A stretch of DNA of 64,000 nt from Epiperipatus broadwayi (GCA_028023455.1 JAQFVV010000022.1:9383100-9447099), one strand, 5' to 3'. Shown: positions 10,428-26,440, counted from the stretch's first letter. The notes: generated by a model not told the origin, from the sequence alone. Program-made: numbers and translations.

Positions 10428-12018
10428 GCAATAAACAACCACAGCAATTAAAAAGGAAATGAAAAAGCTTGTATACTAAACAACAGAAACTGAGCATGGT
10501 ATAAAAACAAACCCAGTTCGTTTCCATCATCTTTTGTCATTTATCAAAGAATAGGATATATGCACATGACCAGTATATTAAGATTGAACCATAGAATGCA
10601 AGATAAAATGGATGACTTATTCAAAAATCTCATTTGGATTGTATAATTTTCACAGTGTACAAAGTTGGAAGAAATCACAATTAACACTTAAAGTAAAGAA
10701 AGTTGATAATTTTTTAGCAATTTAATGAAAGAACTGAATTAATTTTAAGTTGATAAGTAAAAAAAAAAAAATTATATATTTATATACCTGGACAATGAAG
10801 TACATTTTTTTATATATAATTCTCTACATAACAAATAACAAATTGAAGAAATTTCAAGTTATTATAAAGCAATGTATTCTAGCTAAATAAAGTCACCATA
10901 GGATCAAATTGCTACCATCCCAGCCATAAAGTGTGATTTATTTGTATACATAATGCCTAAAGAAGTATCAAATGCCTCATCTGAAATGTCTGAATGCATC
11001 CAGGAGGGGATAAACTGCAGAAATGGAAGCAACATCATTTCCAAGAGTGGTGCTGGAGAATTCAAGTGAGTAATGGAGGATTTATCAGAGTAGAATGATG
11101 AGAATAAAAACAGACCGTATCCATGAGAGATGTTATTAATAGATTCAAGGACTTTAATCAGGATGATTTGAAAAGAAATTGATTTATCATGTGTTATATT
11201 TTTTTATATATACGTTTGTAAATTTCTATTTTTATTTCATTCCTATACTTGGAAGTTTCAATGTGCATATGTTTGGAATAGTCGATTATGTTCAAAAGTA
11301 ATATAGTACAGGTGGTATTAAGTTAGATAAGATTTTTTTATGTAAATAAAGTTTAGGTTAATTCCCTTTGTAGTGATGTGACACTTAAACACCACCATGG
11401 ATTATGGAATAAGGTAAGAATTTTCTGATACTATTCCATATTAAGTACATGCAATATTACAAGTCAGAGTTTGTGTTAATTGTTTATTTAACTAATGATA
11501 GTCATATTTAGTTTATTTGGTATGAATGACTAATTTTCTGATATGAATGTTCCTTTTGTATCAACTATACATAGATAGGGGGTTCCAAAGAAAATGAAAC
11601 ATCAATCATTGGAATTCAACGATGAGGCTTTTATATACACATTTGCATATTATGATACATTAGCTAGTCAACTTTGTGATCATTGTAATAATAAATCAAT
11701 GATTTTTTTTTTGTTAAATTTACTTACTTTGTAAATATTTCATGTCTTGTCATATATATCTACCATGGGAATGGTTGGAATAATAAACACATTTAAGCAT
11801 TAATATGGTAGAGATATATACTTGACATACATATGTATATACATATTATTATTATTATTTTATTATTATTATTATTTTAGTATCATGATAAAAGAGTTTG
11901 AATTTTATCTGTTATCAAATAAACATTCTCAATTTGATTTAAATTAAAATTGGTCTCTAGTTTATCAAATCATTCATACACCCATCCATCAATTTATTTG
12001 ACTATATACATGCTGTTG

Positions 12019-15932
<3,914 letters not shown>

Positions 15933-16356
15933 TATATTATTTTATTATCCTCACACATATATATAATCTGTACTCAGCTTTATATTAAGATAGCCAATAT
16001 TTATACTTTAATGGACAGGCTTCAAACTACTCCAACTCACAACTCTTTAGCCTTCCATTTCATTGAAAATGGAACGTTCAAAGCCCTTGATAGTGCCAAG
16101 GTTGTCATCCTAACCATGTTGACATATTAGTCATTCTGACCCCTCATGTACAGGAAAATAATCCATTTATATATACATATGCGAGGGATGGGCAGACCTT
16201 TCACACACTATTTATATAAATTAATACTTTGTACAGGCTTAAATCTGCATTTATATATGTAATATATGCGGGGTTCGAACTCAGATGTTCAGACAACCCA
16301 CCACTCTCAGTGCCATCTCATATTGCTGACCCACCTGATCACACACATGTTGAAAA

Positions 16357-16424
16357 GATAAATAATCACCAATACACGTATTTCATGTTAAACCAGCAAT
16401 CATCAGTTGGTCTAGATTACTATC
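16357..16424 (-). ncRNA. HHR-A hammerhead, weakened stem II
   Basis: On the minus strand, ACCAA-CTGATGA-stem II-GAAA-TACGTGTA-TTGGT gives stem I (ACCAA with TTGGT, then TAATC with GATTA). Stem II (TTGCT with AACAT) has two bad positions. The core bases are intact. Confidence 0.6.
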
Positions 16425-16759
16425 CTCACACATATATATAATCAGTACTCAGCTTTATATTAAGATAGCCAATATTTATACTTTAATAGACAGGCTTCAA
16501 ACTATTCCACCTCACAACTCTTTAGCCTTCCATTTCATTGAAAATCTGTTTATGGAGGGGTCAGAATGATTAATATGTCAACATGGGTAGGATGACAACC
16601 TTGGCACTATCAAGAGCTTTGAATCTTCCATCATCAGATTTTCAATGAAATGGAAGGCTAAAGAGTTGTGAGTTGGAATAGTTTGAAGCCTGTCCATTGA
16701 AGTATAAATATTGGCTATCTTAATATAAAGCTGAGTACTGATTATATATATGTGTGAGA

Positions 16760-16826
16760 ATAGTAATCTAGACTAACTGATGATTGCTGGTTTAGCATGA
16801 AATACGTATATTGGTGATTATTTATC
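16760..16826 (+). ncRNA. HHR-A hammerhead, inverted copy
   Basis: CTGATGA, stem II TGCT/AGCA with loop GGTTT, GAAA, palindromic stem III ATAC/GTAT, then A as the nucleotide before cleavage. The inner stem I is weakened (ACTAA with TTGGT, one G-U and one C-to-T change); the outer GATTAT/GTAATC is kept. Confidence 0.65.
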
Positions 16827-16972
16827 TTTTCAACATGTGTGTGATCAGGTGGATCAGCAATATGAGATGGCACTGAGAGTGGTGGGTTGTGTGAAAGTCT
16901 GAATTCGAACCCCACATATATTACATATATAAACACAGGTTTAAGCCTGTACAAAGTATTATATTATTTTAT

Positions 16973-18054
16973 ATAATTGCAATTTTACTCTTAAACATTT
17001 TATTGCAAATTTTTATATATTTGATGTTTTGACAACCCTGTAGTTTTCTTCAGAGCTCCTGCTATTAAAAATCCATTAAAACCATTTTTAAAAATGAAGT
17101 AATCAGAAGACTGCAGAACAGTTGAAATGTCAAATTATATAAGTATATAATTGTAAAATAAAATACATTGACAATTTTTGTTAAAATTAATAATTTTTAT
17201 GTATATATTCATGAATAGATTCATGGGGGAGTAGCTTTGATTGCCATTATAGTTATAAGCTGAAATTTGAATGAATTTTTAAAATATTTTCAGATTCCAA
17301 GGTATCTAAGAATTGATTTCAGGCTGCCAGTCATTAGCCATTCTTCCATTGGTAAATTGGTAAATAGAAACCTTAACTTTTTTTAAATAAAAGTTAATTA
17401 ATCTTGTGAGAAGTATCTTTTAAACTCTTTCTATAAAGAAATGTTGAAAAGGCATTTACTCAGGATCAGGCTGTTTAAAAAAAACTGCAGCAAAGTTTTC
17501 CACTAACTGAAGAAAGCTTCTTAATTCTTTTTTGAAGCTTTTAATAGCCAAGTTCACTATATATGTTTTTATCATCGCAGCTGTTATTATCATGTAACTA
17601 TTTACATGATAAATAAAAATAGATGAGCTGCTTATCAACATGTATTGATCAGCAATGTAAAGATTTTATTTTTGAGTTTATATGTGAAAGAGTATAAGTA
17701 AAATACCCATTGAATTTTCTTAAAAGGAGGATAAATAGTGTATGTATGCATAGACGTGATTCTATTTTATATTTTTAATAATAACAGACATGAACATACT
17801 GCAACTATCATTTGCTAGGAGGTGTAAAATAAAATATTTAGTAATTGAAAGAAGAGGATACTAAGAATTCTCTGATTATAGACAGAGGCTATTACATGCA
17901 GTTGACTTTTTATTTGGCTTCCTAAAATGTATAAATTATATTTAAATAAAGGAAATTTGCATGAATTGTTGGCATTGACTACTTTTTAAATGGGACATCA
18001 TTGGAGTTTATGAATCTGGAAAAAAGAAAGATGGGACAATTGATTTGAAAAGAT
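16973..18054. other. Unassigned AT-rich sequence
   Basis: No gene is recognised; the short frame at 17456-17641 (-) shows no motif. Confidence 0.5.
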
Positions 18055-18158
18055 GGCATTTAGCTGAGAGGTCAGCGCAGCCGCCTTGCAAGCAAGCAGT
18101 TGCTTGTGGACAGTTGTCATGGGTTCCCAGCTGATGCTTTGACATATGAAAAAAAAAA
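18055..18158 (+). mobile_element. tRNA-derived SINE, diverged copy
   Basis: It contains AGCTGAGAGGTCAGCGCAG (A-box region), TGGGTTCCCAG (B-box region), CTGATGCTTTGACATATGA and an A tail. It has the same layout as the SINEs at 20016, 27361, 46273 and 47925. An AGCAAGCAGTTGCTT expansion interrupts the middle. No clear target duplication was found. Confidence 0.75.
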
Positions 18159-20015
18159 GGCACAAATATTGGAATTGCAAAGAATGCAATTTATTATAAA
18201 TAAAAATATGGATGAACAGTAGTACAGATACTGATGCTATATCAATCAGACTTAAGAAAAGATGCCAAATCAATGTAATTCAGATTTGCATACCAGAAAA
18301 TTTTCATTGAGACGAAGAAATGGAAGATTATTGTACAAACATGCAAAAACATTTTGGATTATACCTAACAACATTTATAAATTGTCGTGGAAAATTTTAA
18401 TGCTAAAATAGGAAAATAATTGAAAGGTAATTTAATTATGGAGGCAGAAATAAAAGAAGACATAAGTTTATGGAAATTGTAAAAAATCATACATTATGCA
18501 TAAGTTAATTTTGTAAAAAAAATCTAAATTGAAAATTTAACATTGAAAATATAAATGTAGGCATAGTAAGCTTACAACATATTTTGAACAACATGCAATA
18601 TGTAATATAAAACTCTCATTCTTAAAAAAATCACATGGAAAGCAATCATTGGTAAATAAGATGCAAGTTAAGTATTAAGTGAGCATTAATAATGAAATGT
18701 GTAATCTTCCAGCATGTTCTAATAAATTGAAAGTGCAACTTGTAAATTATTTTTTTAAAATATTAACATATTTCCCAAGACAACTGATACACTACTAAGA
18801 ATAACTACAAAGATAGAAGAACAAAAGGCAGAAATTATCAATAAATAATCAACTGAAATAAGATGATGAATATAAAAAAGGAATATAAAAATGTATGACT
18901 TATTTAGAATAACTAAATATCTGGAAGTTGATAAAATGGTATGAAAAAGATGATGGCATAAGAAAATATGTCTTATAAAATGTTAAGAAAAGTTGTAGAA
19001 AAAAACACAAATCTCAAATATATAAAACATCATCTCAGCATTGGAATGAAAGGTATTTCAGCAATAAGAAGAAATGATAACATTATTATCAAAAAATGAA
19101 CGGTTTTAAAGTGTATAGAAGAATTCTAATAAGATCAAACAAAAAAAAAAAATCCTTATATTTAAGATATTTTGAAATTTCATTGATGTAAGTGAAGAGG
19201 TGAAACATGCATTTAAATCAAAGCAGAATTAAATTTTATCAATATTTTCAAAAAATCTGGTGATTAAACAAGCAAAAAACTTGGCTACATATGATGAAAA
19301 TATAGATAGATTATTGGTAGAATGTAATAGTGGCATTGATATTTAAGAGAAAAAAAAATAGAAATTAGTTTCTGTCAGTTTTATACAAGATCTTTACTAA
19401 TAGCATTAAACTTTATCTAGAGAGAATTTTGAATCAAATCAATCAAAAGAGTAAACTAAAATTAAAAGAAGTTATAATGTAATATATCACATCCAAGTAA
19501 TAAAAAAAGTTGTGGAATATACTAGTGCATATGGTTGCTATTATATTTTGGGTTTGTAGATCATAACAAGATATTTGATTCTAAAACTACTTTAGTGGCA
19601 ATTAAAGACTTGGAAAACTAAAACACAGATCCAAGACATTTTAAATTCTGAAGAATATTTATCAAAATAGAACATCAGTGTTTAGACTACATGATATCAT
19701 TATGGATATTAACATTGATAAAGATATGACAGGGTGGTTTCATCTGTTCAAAACTTTTTACAATAGTTTGAAATATTTTGTAAATTAAAATAAAAAGCTA
19801 TTTTAAAAATATGAGAAGATTATTTAAATCATCTAGATTTTGCACTTGATGTAGTTAAATTTTTGCAAAAATTTCATGAAATTTATAAGAACTATCATAT
19901 AAAAGCAAAAAAGTTATCTAAAAATAGGTATTAAAAAGGTTATGTAATGTTTCGTGGATTTTCAAAAAAAGATTGATAATAATGAATTAGAGTAAGTAAA
20001 CAAATCTGGATTTGT

Positions 20016-20108
20016 CAAGCGTTGGTGGCCGAGTGGTTAGCATAGCTGCCTTACAAGCAGTTGTCCCGGAGTTCGCTTCCTGGCCGACGCTTTGACACAT
20101 AAAAAAAA
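20016..20108 (+). mobile_element. tRNA-derived SINE with 14-bp TSD
   Basis: The direct repeat AAATCTGGATTTGT flanks it (20002-20015 and 20109-20122). The body begins CAAGCGTTGGTGGCCGAGTG, an A box (TGGCCGAGTGG) of Leu/Ser-tRNA type, followed by a B-box-like GAGTTCGCTTCC and GCTTTGACACATA plus an A tail. About 93 bp, it is a short tRNA-like SINE with no LINE-derived 3' section. It inserted into the old RTE relic. Confidence 0.88.
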
Positions 20109-20150
20109 AAATCTGGATTTGTTGGTAACATTATTACTACAGAGGAAAAC

Positions 20151-20460
20151 ACAGTGAATGAATTATAGAATTAATTTGCTTCGATAAAAATAATTTAATA
20201 TTAAAAGAAAATACATCTGAGCATTTGGAAAGGATGATTGTTTTATCTATGTTAGATATATATCTGCGACTTGGAGGCCATGCAGTAAAATATGAACCCA
20301 CACCCACAGTGAATGAATTATAGAATTAATTTGCTTTGATAAAAATAATTTAATATTAAAAGAAAATACATCTGAGCATTTGGAAAGGATGATTGTTTTA
20401 TCTATGTTAGATATATATCTGCGACTTGGAGGCCATGCAGGGAAATATGAACACACACAT
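20151..20460. repeat. Recent 155-bp tandem duplication
   Basis: The 155-bp unit 20151-20305 is followed directly by a second copy 20306-20460 that differs at only a few positions. Such low divergence inside an old relic indicates a recent local duplication or an assembly feature. Confidence 0.9.
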
Positions 20461-20690
20461 ATGTATATACAAAGTATAACATAAAGGAATTGCGTGCAAT
20501 ATACATGAGAGAGGAAATAAATAGGTGGTACTGGCATCGGTGAAACAATAATTAAACAATAGACGTTTTAAACATCTCAAAAAATTATAAAAGAACTAGA
20601 AAGGAATGCATGTGAGATGGATGAATAACGTAGGAAGTTTTACAAAGTGTTGACCAGAAAAGAAAGTATGGATTAGAAAAACTTCATTCG

Positions 20691-21334
20691 GCATTGGATT
20701 GTTAATGGTTAAAAATAGTAATGTGGATTTAATAGCTGCAGTACATAAATGAAAATTGTATACAGTTTAATCTATAAAAGCAAGAAAATTTTAATTGAGT
20801 TTTTACATAGTTTCAGATAACTTTTTGCTTTTTGTAAAACTTTCTTCTTTTTTTCCTGTTTTTTTCACCTCCAATTCTCATCATAGATTTCTTATTTATA
20901 TATTGTCAAGTGTTTTAGAAAGTGTCTTTCTCTTTAGTGGTTTTTCATTCTCGTTAATCTGCCAGAAAATATTATTAAATTCTATGCAGCAGTAAAAGAA
21001 TTAGAGACAATAATCTGCATAAACTTTTATAGATCTTCCGTATATATTCTATATATTATCGATTATTTTAATAATCTCCATACTTTCTCTTTCTTTCTTA
21101 TTCTTCACATAACTCTAGTTTAATAAATGTTTAATGATAAACGTAGTTAGGTTTATCAAAATGTACGAAATCGAGGTTATACTGTATATATAGTAAAATT
21201 TATTATTTACAGTTTTAAAATGATTACTTTATGATGTCATAACTAGCACTAATTCTCGGACAGTCAATGATGAGTGTTTCTTCTCAGAAACATATGAAAC
21301 ACATGATAGTTGATTGACTAGTTTTTATGTTTTA
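20691..21334. other. Unassigned AT-rich sequence
   Basis: No gene is recognised. The frame 20795-20995 is rich in Phe, Ser and Leu without motif. Confidence 0.5.
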
Positions 21335-21346
21335 TAGTAATTTGTA

Positions 21347-21962
21347 ATATAGGGTATATGAGCACAGACTTTCACATGACCCACCACTCTCCACTCTATC
21401 TAACAACACTGATACCCTCAAGCACATATATGCTGAAAAGATAAATAATCACCAATATACGTATTTCATGCTAAACCAGCATTCATCAGTTGGTCCAGAT
21501 TATCATCTCCCACACATATATACTATAAGTGCTCAGATATATATTAAGATAGACAATCGTCATACTTTAATGGACTGGCTCCAATCTACTACACACTCCA
21601 ACTCTTCAACCGTCCATCCAATTGAAAATCTGATGATGGAATGCTCGAAGGCCACCCTAAGGCCGAGATTCTTGTCTCACCCATGTTGACCCAAGGTCAA
21701 TCTGAACCCCACATGTACAGGACATAATCCATTAAATACATATGCAAGGATGGGCAGACATCTCTATAATGTAATAACTGAAACACAGGCTTAATATATA
21801 CCATGTGTCTATATATGTAATATAGGGTATATGAGCACAGACTTTCACATGAGCACAGACTTTCACATGACCCACCACTCATATACCCTATATTACCACT
21901 GAGCTCATATACCCTATATTACATATATAGACACATGGTATATATTAAGCCTGTGTTTCAGT
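21347..21962 (-). mobile_element. HHR-A element with 12-bp TSD
   Basis: The exact repeat TAGTAATTTGTA lies at 21335-21346 and 21963-21974. The body runs in the HHR-A minus orientation. It carries the best-preserved hammerhead (21440-21507) and the shared flank that reads TAAACACAGGCTTAA-like text at the end. Its last 200 bp (21770-21960) contain short inverted and direct copies of GGGTATATGAGCACAGACTT and ATACCCTATATTAC, again a snap-back structure. Confidence 0.82.
21440..21507 (-). ncRNA. HHR-A type I hammerhead ribozyme, best-preserved copy
   Basis: Read on the minus strand: outer stem I ATAATC, bulge TGG, inner stem I ACCAA, core CTGATGA, stem II ATGCT with AGCAT (5 bp, loop GGTTT), GAAA, stem III ATAC/GTAT without a loop, A17, then TTGGT and GATTAT, which pair back with ACCAA and ATAATC. 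Every conserved core base (C3 U4 G5 A6 N7 G8 A9, G12 A13 A14 A15.1, U16.1) is present. Predicted cleavage lies between + positions 21456 and 21455. The loopless stem III suggests activity as a dimer or in a tandem transcript. The fold is direct from sequence; activity is inferred. Confidence 0.8.
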
Positions 21963-21974
21963 TAGTAATTTGTA

Positions 21975-23139
21975 GTAAAGTTTAATAATACCAATAAAGT
22001 GATTGGCCGGCTTATTTAAATTATTTAAGAGTAAATTATTTATTATTCGTTCTTGTTTACCCCCCCCCCCTTCTGCTATGCTGGTATATTTACGAACATT
22101 ATATTATTATCATTCATTGCTGAAATACAAAGCTTTAATATTGTTGTTTTTGATTAATTTTTAATAATGAATTAAAGAAGATTTCATGTGATACCAGTGC
22201 AGTTGCTATAAACAATTCCCCAGGCAAATACCATATCCAAACAATAGTGATTTACAATTTCTTTATCATTAATAAATAATATGTTTAAAAATGTATTCCA
22301 TTATTTTATTCATAAATTATTTATTATTATAAATTATAAATAAAAAGGTTAAACACATTTCATATCTTCTAAGTTTTAGTTATTGATTAATTAATAATTT
22401 AATGTGATATCTAATAACAATATTTATTCTAAAATATATTAACCAATTTGCAATATAATTAACATTATATTTATGAATATATATATATACACTATAGCTT
22501 TCTCTATATTTCCCTAAGTTTATTAAAGTATATCACTGATTATTCAAACTATATATTATTATCATATAATGTTTTTGTGTGATTATATATCATTTTTTAA
22601 AAATCAAAGAGATTTGCTTGATTCCTTATCATTTTTGACAAGAAAGCTAAGATGGCATGGCACAACATCACTAACATATATAGTTATTGGATATTATAAT
22701 GTTAAATCTCTTTAAGTGAATTAGTTTAAATTTGAAACCCTGGGGTGTTTCTGGTTATCAGGTTATTCCCTTGAATTGTATAAAAAAAATAAAACAGTCT
22801 GAATCTCATTGGTGAAATCCATATGCTAGACCTAACTTAAAAATTTGAATGTAATACTTAGTATCTTCTGGTCTTATTTTATATTATCTAGATGTTTTAT
22901 TCTAGTTAGATACATTGGTATTATGACTGTGTAAAGAATTGCAGTATTTTAATTTTTAAGAACTATATATTCCTATATATTCACAAAAGTTAAAACTCTG
23001 TGTAAGGTGGTATACATCTGATAACAGCTAGCAATACAATTCTACAATCAAGATTTAACTTGGCATCTTCAGTAGCAATTTGCTACTGTTTGTCACATTT
23101 TGAACATAATTTATAATAACATCTCAGAATTAAACTTAC
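21975..23139. other. Unassigned AT-rich sequence
   Basis: No gene is recognised. It includes a C homopolymer near 22060-22070. Confidence 0.5.
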
Positions 23140-23150
23140 TTTACTACTAC

Positions 23151-23464
23151 ATCAGCATGGGATTTGGGCTTTCCATCTCAGATTTTCAATGGTATGGATG
23201 GCTATAAAGTTGGAGGTTGGAGTAGATTGAAGCCTGTCCATTAAAGTATGAAGATTTGCTATCTTAATATAAACTGAGCACTGTTTATATATATATATAT
23301 GGGAGGTGATAATCTGGACCAACTGATGAGTGCTGGTTTATCACAAAATATGTATATTGGTGATTATTTATCTTTTCTGCATATGTGTGGTCATGTGTAT
23401 CAGTTGGATGTGATAGTGTGGACAGTTGGATGATGCTTGAAAGTCTGAGTTCAAATTCCCTATG
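23151..23464 (+). mobile_element. Single-unit HHR-A element with 11-bp TSD
   Basis: TTTACTACTAC flanks the copy exactly (23140-23150 and 23465-23475). At 314 bp it is the simplest insertion of the family: one orientation, no inverted half. It starts within the conserved unit (GGGATTTGGGCTTTCC) and ends at the B-box-like GAGTTCAAATTCCC. Confidence 0.82.
23305..23372 (+). ncRNA. HHR-A hammerhead with G12-to-A change
   Basis: Both stem I helices and CTGATGAG are kept, but the conserved GAAA is now AAAA and stem II reads TGCT/ATCA. Loss of G12 should abolish catalysis. Confidence 0.65.
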
Positions 23465-23475
23465 TTTACTACTAC

Positions 23476-25914
23476 TATTATATTGAAATTGTGCTCAAGA
23501 AGCATTCAAAATTTCTGGTACACTATTCAAAAATATAGGGATTGAGGAGAATTGATTATTAGAGAACAGTGCTTGTGTAAAGGTCTAATGATTATTTAAT
23601 GAGTCTATAATGTGTATCAACATCTTATGACTTAATCCCATATGTCTTTCCAGAGGTTGTGCCTATGCTCATATTATATCTACTATGTATTATTATTTCA
23701 CCTATGTTCTAAGCAGAGCCAGTCATTATCTCAGTGGTTCATATACTAATGTATTTACTTCATTTTACACCTTAATTCATGCATGTAGGACTGTACAAGT
23801 CTCCTAATTTAGCAGTTTTGTTGATGAAGATAATTTTATATCTTTTATTTGAGAAGGGAATGTCTGCAGTATTGCATAATGTTATAAGGTATTATTCTGT
23901 GCTGGTGGTCTAATCCACAGAATAATTGTTTGCCATTTTGTTGTATTCTTTATGTTTGTTTCTGCACTGTTGGTTAATCCATGGAACATTCTGTAATGGT
24001 GCTTCTTGCTCTGATGATGGTTAGAAAACCCACAGGGCATCTAATGCTTTGTTATCCCTTTGCATAGATTAATACATCCGCATAAATACATTTCTATTTG
24101 TTGTATAAATGTGCTTGGGCAGAATCTCCATACATTATGATGTCAATATTGTTTCCGTCATTTTTTAGATTGATCTCACATGTTCAATTATCAGCTATAA
24201 AGGTGGCATTTGATAAATTATCTTCATAATTATTACAGGCCAATTTATATAATATTTCAGGCTGAGTTGAGAATCAAATCTCCTCTTTGATTCATTATCT
24301 CTACATGACTGACTTTTGCATGTAGTACAAATCTTTATTATTATTATAAATTTGGGGCATAGGCACATTGGTTCTGTTATTGACATATTGGATATGTGCT
24401 TGACTAGGTATTTAAACCCATCCTCTCACCCACAAGGACTGAAATCAAGTCCATTGGTGAGAAAGTCTTATATTGTGTTTGTTTTGGAACTCATGTACAT
24501 TATTCATGTATAAAAGCAAGTACATGTGATGGTAATTTGTTTTGCTCATTTATTTATTTATTTTTTGATCATTGTATTAATCAATTATTTTATTGGTATT
24601 GCTTGAGTTATAAATAAATGTTAATTTTATGATTGAACCCAACTATATCTTTGCTATTTTTCACACATAGAACCAGAAAATCCACTGTACTAAATAGATT
24701 ACATATTAAAGCATACATTGTCTCTAATGATACATATAAGGTTTACTCAAGTTCTAAGATAATATCTTAATGCTTTTGTTCTTGGATAATTGGTGATGTA
24801 CAAGATATAACAAAATTCTGTTTACCTCTTTCATCACTTCAGCTTTGTTTTGTTAATTTTAGAATATAACCCAGAATTTGTTATTCCTATTGCTGTTCAT
24901 GATATTAGGACCTAAATTAATAAATAAATTTCCTAGCCAACATTATGATTGAACCTATTTTCTAATATTATAACTGATGTGTTACCTATTATAATAAGAG
25001 TCTCATTGTTATTGATTCAAATTGACATGATGAAGAAATCTAAAGTTCATGTTGCTTACCTTTTATTGCAAAGCAAATACCCTACATAACATTGCTGTAT
25101 TAAAATCCTGAATATATATGAGCTGCAACCAATCATGTTATGATAGGTTATAATTATTACTGTCTTGTTAAATAGCCTGTATTCACCATGTGATAGTTAA
25201 TATTGATGTAATGGAACATATATTTAATATTGAAAAAGTAATCTTTAGTAGTTTTATAGATTATACCATCTTGTTCATGGTCGGCCATAAAATCTCATGT
25301 AAATAAAATTTCAGTTTAAGGTTTTGAAATGTAGTTTTAAGATACATTCATTAGTGAGAATAGTTATTAAATGAATAGTCACATAATTTATTTTGAGTTA
25401 ATTTAATATATCTTCATGTAATGTTGGGATGGATCTCCGCAGTGTACCCTGGCCATGACCAGATTATATCATAATAGTCTTGTGTTATATCATTGATTTT
25501 GTCTGTTATAATCCAGATGGACCTTTCACTTACAATATATATATATACTTTTATATATGTGTGTGTGCGCGCGCGCGCGTGTGTGCGTGTGTGTACTTTT
25601 ATTTATTGTGATGACTTTTTGTATTATAAGAAGTCACTGTCTTTAAAAATCCACATTCATTATGACATTAATGGGCCTTACAGAATTAATCATTTATAAA
25701 ATTGAATAAATAAAAAAGGACTTTGTTATTTTTCAAAAAGTTATTACAACACTTAAATATATAGCATATAAATTGACTACATTTCATTTAAACTTAACAT
25801 AACATAAAATAAAATTTTTAAATGTGTTAAGTAATAAAATACAAAATGGATCTATGGATTTCTGACAAATATCTCTTACCTAGTTGAACTGTTAAACATT
25901 TTTAAAAAAATTTT
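23476..25914. other. Unassigned AT-rich sequence
   Basis: No gene is recognised. A TG/CG dinucleotide run lies near 25556-25595. The frame 25493-25699 crosses that repeat and is not a gene. Confidence 0.5.
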
Positions 25915-26440
25915 ATATTTCATTTATATTTCTCTAAATACATTCAATGGTTTGTAATAACAAATAGATTATTGTAGAATTACAATATTTCATATAACAT
26001 TATTCTCAGCTCTTCTTCTGGTGTTCCTGGGCTAACCAATATCATCTAGCATGTGAATTGAACTAGTAACATCCATATATACAAATACTGAATTTAAGAA
26101 GATGCATTAACCAACTAAGTTATTCTGCCTTTGGAAAGAGTGGCCTGCTGGTTAGAATATCACTTTGAATTCAATATTCTTTTGGGAAGAGTAGTCTAAT
26201 TGATAAAGTCATTTTAAATTGAGCATTCATGTGTCTTAAGATTGCTAGTTTAATTTCTGTGCTGGACTCTCACTAGTTAATCCAATAGTGTCTGAAGAAG
26301 AAAAAATAGTATCATTTAAAATGTTATGTCCTCTACTAACTCATGTCAGTTAAATATATTTGGTAAAGTGTAAATAAAGCTCACTATATATATTTTAACA
26401 TTTTACCAAAGTTGTGGAAATAGTCTAACTTATAATTACA
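25915..26440. mobile_element. PLE-1 tail element, inverted pair
   Basis: The left part (25915-26140, minus orientation) and the right part (26140-26440, plus orientation) both follow the PLE-1 tail order: a tRNA-like stretch (for example GGCCTGCTGGTTAGAAT), then an HHR-like motif, then CTACTAACT, AATAAAG and a TGGAAATAGTC-like terminus. HHR motifs are altered in both arms (CAGAAGA on the left; AAAA for GAAA on the right). Non-coding and decayed. Confidence 0.6.

Larger units (their letters stand above)
9191..12018. other. Unassigned AT-rich sequence
   Basis: No gene is recognised. It holds one HHR-B relic (9870-9935) and a (TA)n tract (10366-10424), listed separately. A short ATT-rich stretch at 11849-11876 precedes the large ATT array. 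Confidence 0.5.
15946..16959. mobile_element. HHR-A retrozyme-like composite with direct and inverted units
   Basis: The segment is flanked by the exact 13-bp direct repeat TATATTATTTTAT (15933-15945 and 16960-16972). Inside, the sequence at 15946-16068 recurs in the same orientation at 16421-16543, giving a unit of 475 bp with a hammerhead at the unit junction. From about 16545 the sequence returns as an inverted copy with its own hammerhead. Head-to-tail repeats broken at ribozymes are the hallmark of retrozymes. The inverted second half indicates snap-back during cDNA synthesis. There is no protein-coding potential; frames at 16229-16441 and 16742-16954 are by-products. Confidence 0.82.
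18340..20690 (+). pseudogene. Very old RTE-like LINE relic
   Basis: Broken frames keep the order of an RTE-type polyprotein. Near 18385 NFNAKIGK matches the endonuclease motif GDFNAKIG. Near 19385-19450 LYKIFTNSIKLYLERILNQ matches the RT block SNIYKLFTKVITNRLE. Near 19655-19715 KNIYQNRTSVFRLHD matches LKDIYNNATASIRLHD. Stops occur in every frame and the DxDKAFD and YADD boxes are not recognisable. The relic is cut by a SINE at 20016-20108 and holds a tandem duplication at 20151-20460; the right end is uncertain. The identification rests on order and spacing by eye. Confidence 0.55.
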
